From Betaproteobacteria bacterium (GTDB lineage: Bacteria > Pseudomonadota > Gammaproteobacteria > Tethybacterales > Tethybacteraceae): a DNA stretch of 9,397 bases. The stretch is from positions 1-9,397 of the forward strand of contig JAPORI010000057.1 in NCBI GenBank assembly GCA_026710225.1, in the 5' to 3' direction. The notes beneath the pieces are model-generated. The model made no database searches, was not told the DNA's origin, and was given only the letters and a program-made list of their open reading frames with translations. Below are positions 9,298-9,397 of this stretch, in pieces. The position numbers and the translations under genes are program-made. Each line of letters begins with the position of its first letter. The first letter of the stretch is position 1.

Positions 9298-9397
9298 ATG
9301 GATGATAAAAGACTGCTGACCAGACATGCGGCCGGAGAAATCAGGCAACTGTTGACTTTCGCCAAGGTTGTCCATCTGGTAGGACCCAGGCAGGTTG
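9298..9397 (+). CDS. Probable AAA_14/DUF4143-type ATPase, N-terminal fragment
   Basis: A plus-strand frame opens at ATG 9298 and runs off the right edge after 33 codons. The end of the visible protein reads VVHLVGPRQV (residues 24-33), which matches the Walker A region of the AAA_14/DUF4143 family (usually VVLLTGPRQVGKTTL); the next base is a G, as needed for the glycine of GKT. The preceding RQLLTFAK also fits the family's short helix before the P-loop. An in-frame TAA at 9274-9276 and the absence of any other start between make ATG 9298 the only choice. A GGGAAG directly abuts the ATG, too close for an ideal Shine-Dalgarno. All three arginines after the start region use AGA or AGG, codons less common in the neighbours. 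Members are widespread, often solitary and of unclear function. The call rests on one motif. Confidence 0.6.
   Translation, partial: MDDKRLLTRHAAGEIRQLLTFAKVVHLVGPRQV

Noticed and set aside
9181..9375. A 64-codon minus-strand frame at the right edge.
   Set aside because: It overlaps the better-supported plus-strand P-loop gene and its translation matches nothing I recognise.

Overview
The window is GC-rich chromosomal DNA with seven complete, ordinary housekeeping genes, a gene fragment at each edge and one small coupled ORF. The gene content suggests a proteobacterium, probably gamma or beta: a two-subunit CarAB, GreA directly behind carB, a YggT protein with two repeats and an E. coli-type GshB. 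I cannot name a genus. No RNA gene, CRISPR array, insertion sequence or prophage is visible, and I do not see an undescribed multi-gene system.

Layout. On the minus strand, 1-268 is the start of uvrB, running off the left edge. A 108-base spacer (269-376) separates it from the divergent plus-strand cluster and probably holds promoters for both directions. The cluster runs carA (377-1504), carB (1482-4694), greA (4714-5193), yggT (5224-5787), an M17 leucyl-aminopeptidase family gene (5784-7244) and aroD, a type I 3-dehydroquinate dehydratase (7241-7942). The gaps are 30 bases or less, and three junctions overlap (23, 4 and 4 bases), so this looks like one six-gene transcription unit. After a 100-base AT-richer gap comes a 23-codon ORF (8043-8114) whose stop overlaps the start of gshB (8111-9064) as ATGA. 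The region 9065-9297 is AT-richer and non-coding as far as I can tell. At 9298 a new plus-strand gene begins, probably an AAA_14/DUF4143-type ATPase, and it is cut off inside its P-loop.

How the genes relate. CarA and CarB together make carbamoyl phosphate for pyrimidines and arginine. GreA rescues stalled RNA polymerase. YggT is a small membrane protein of uncertain role. The aminopeptidase trims peptides. AroD acts in the shikimate pathway and GshB makes glutathione. The downstream genes look grouped by shared transcription and translational coupling, not by one pathway. GTG start codons are common here (uvrB, carA, greA, aminopeptidase and aroD), and clear Shine-Dalgarno sequences are scarce. 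That makes the leaderless or near-leaderless starts at the uvrB/carA divergence and the coupled starts downstream the most interesting local details.
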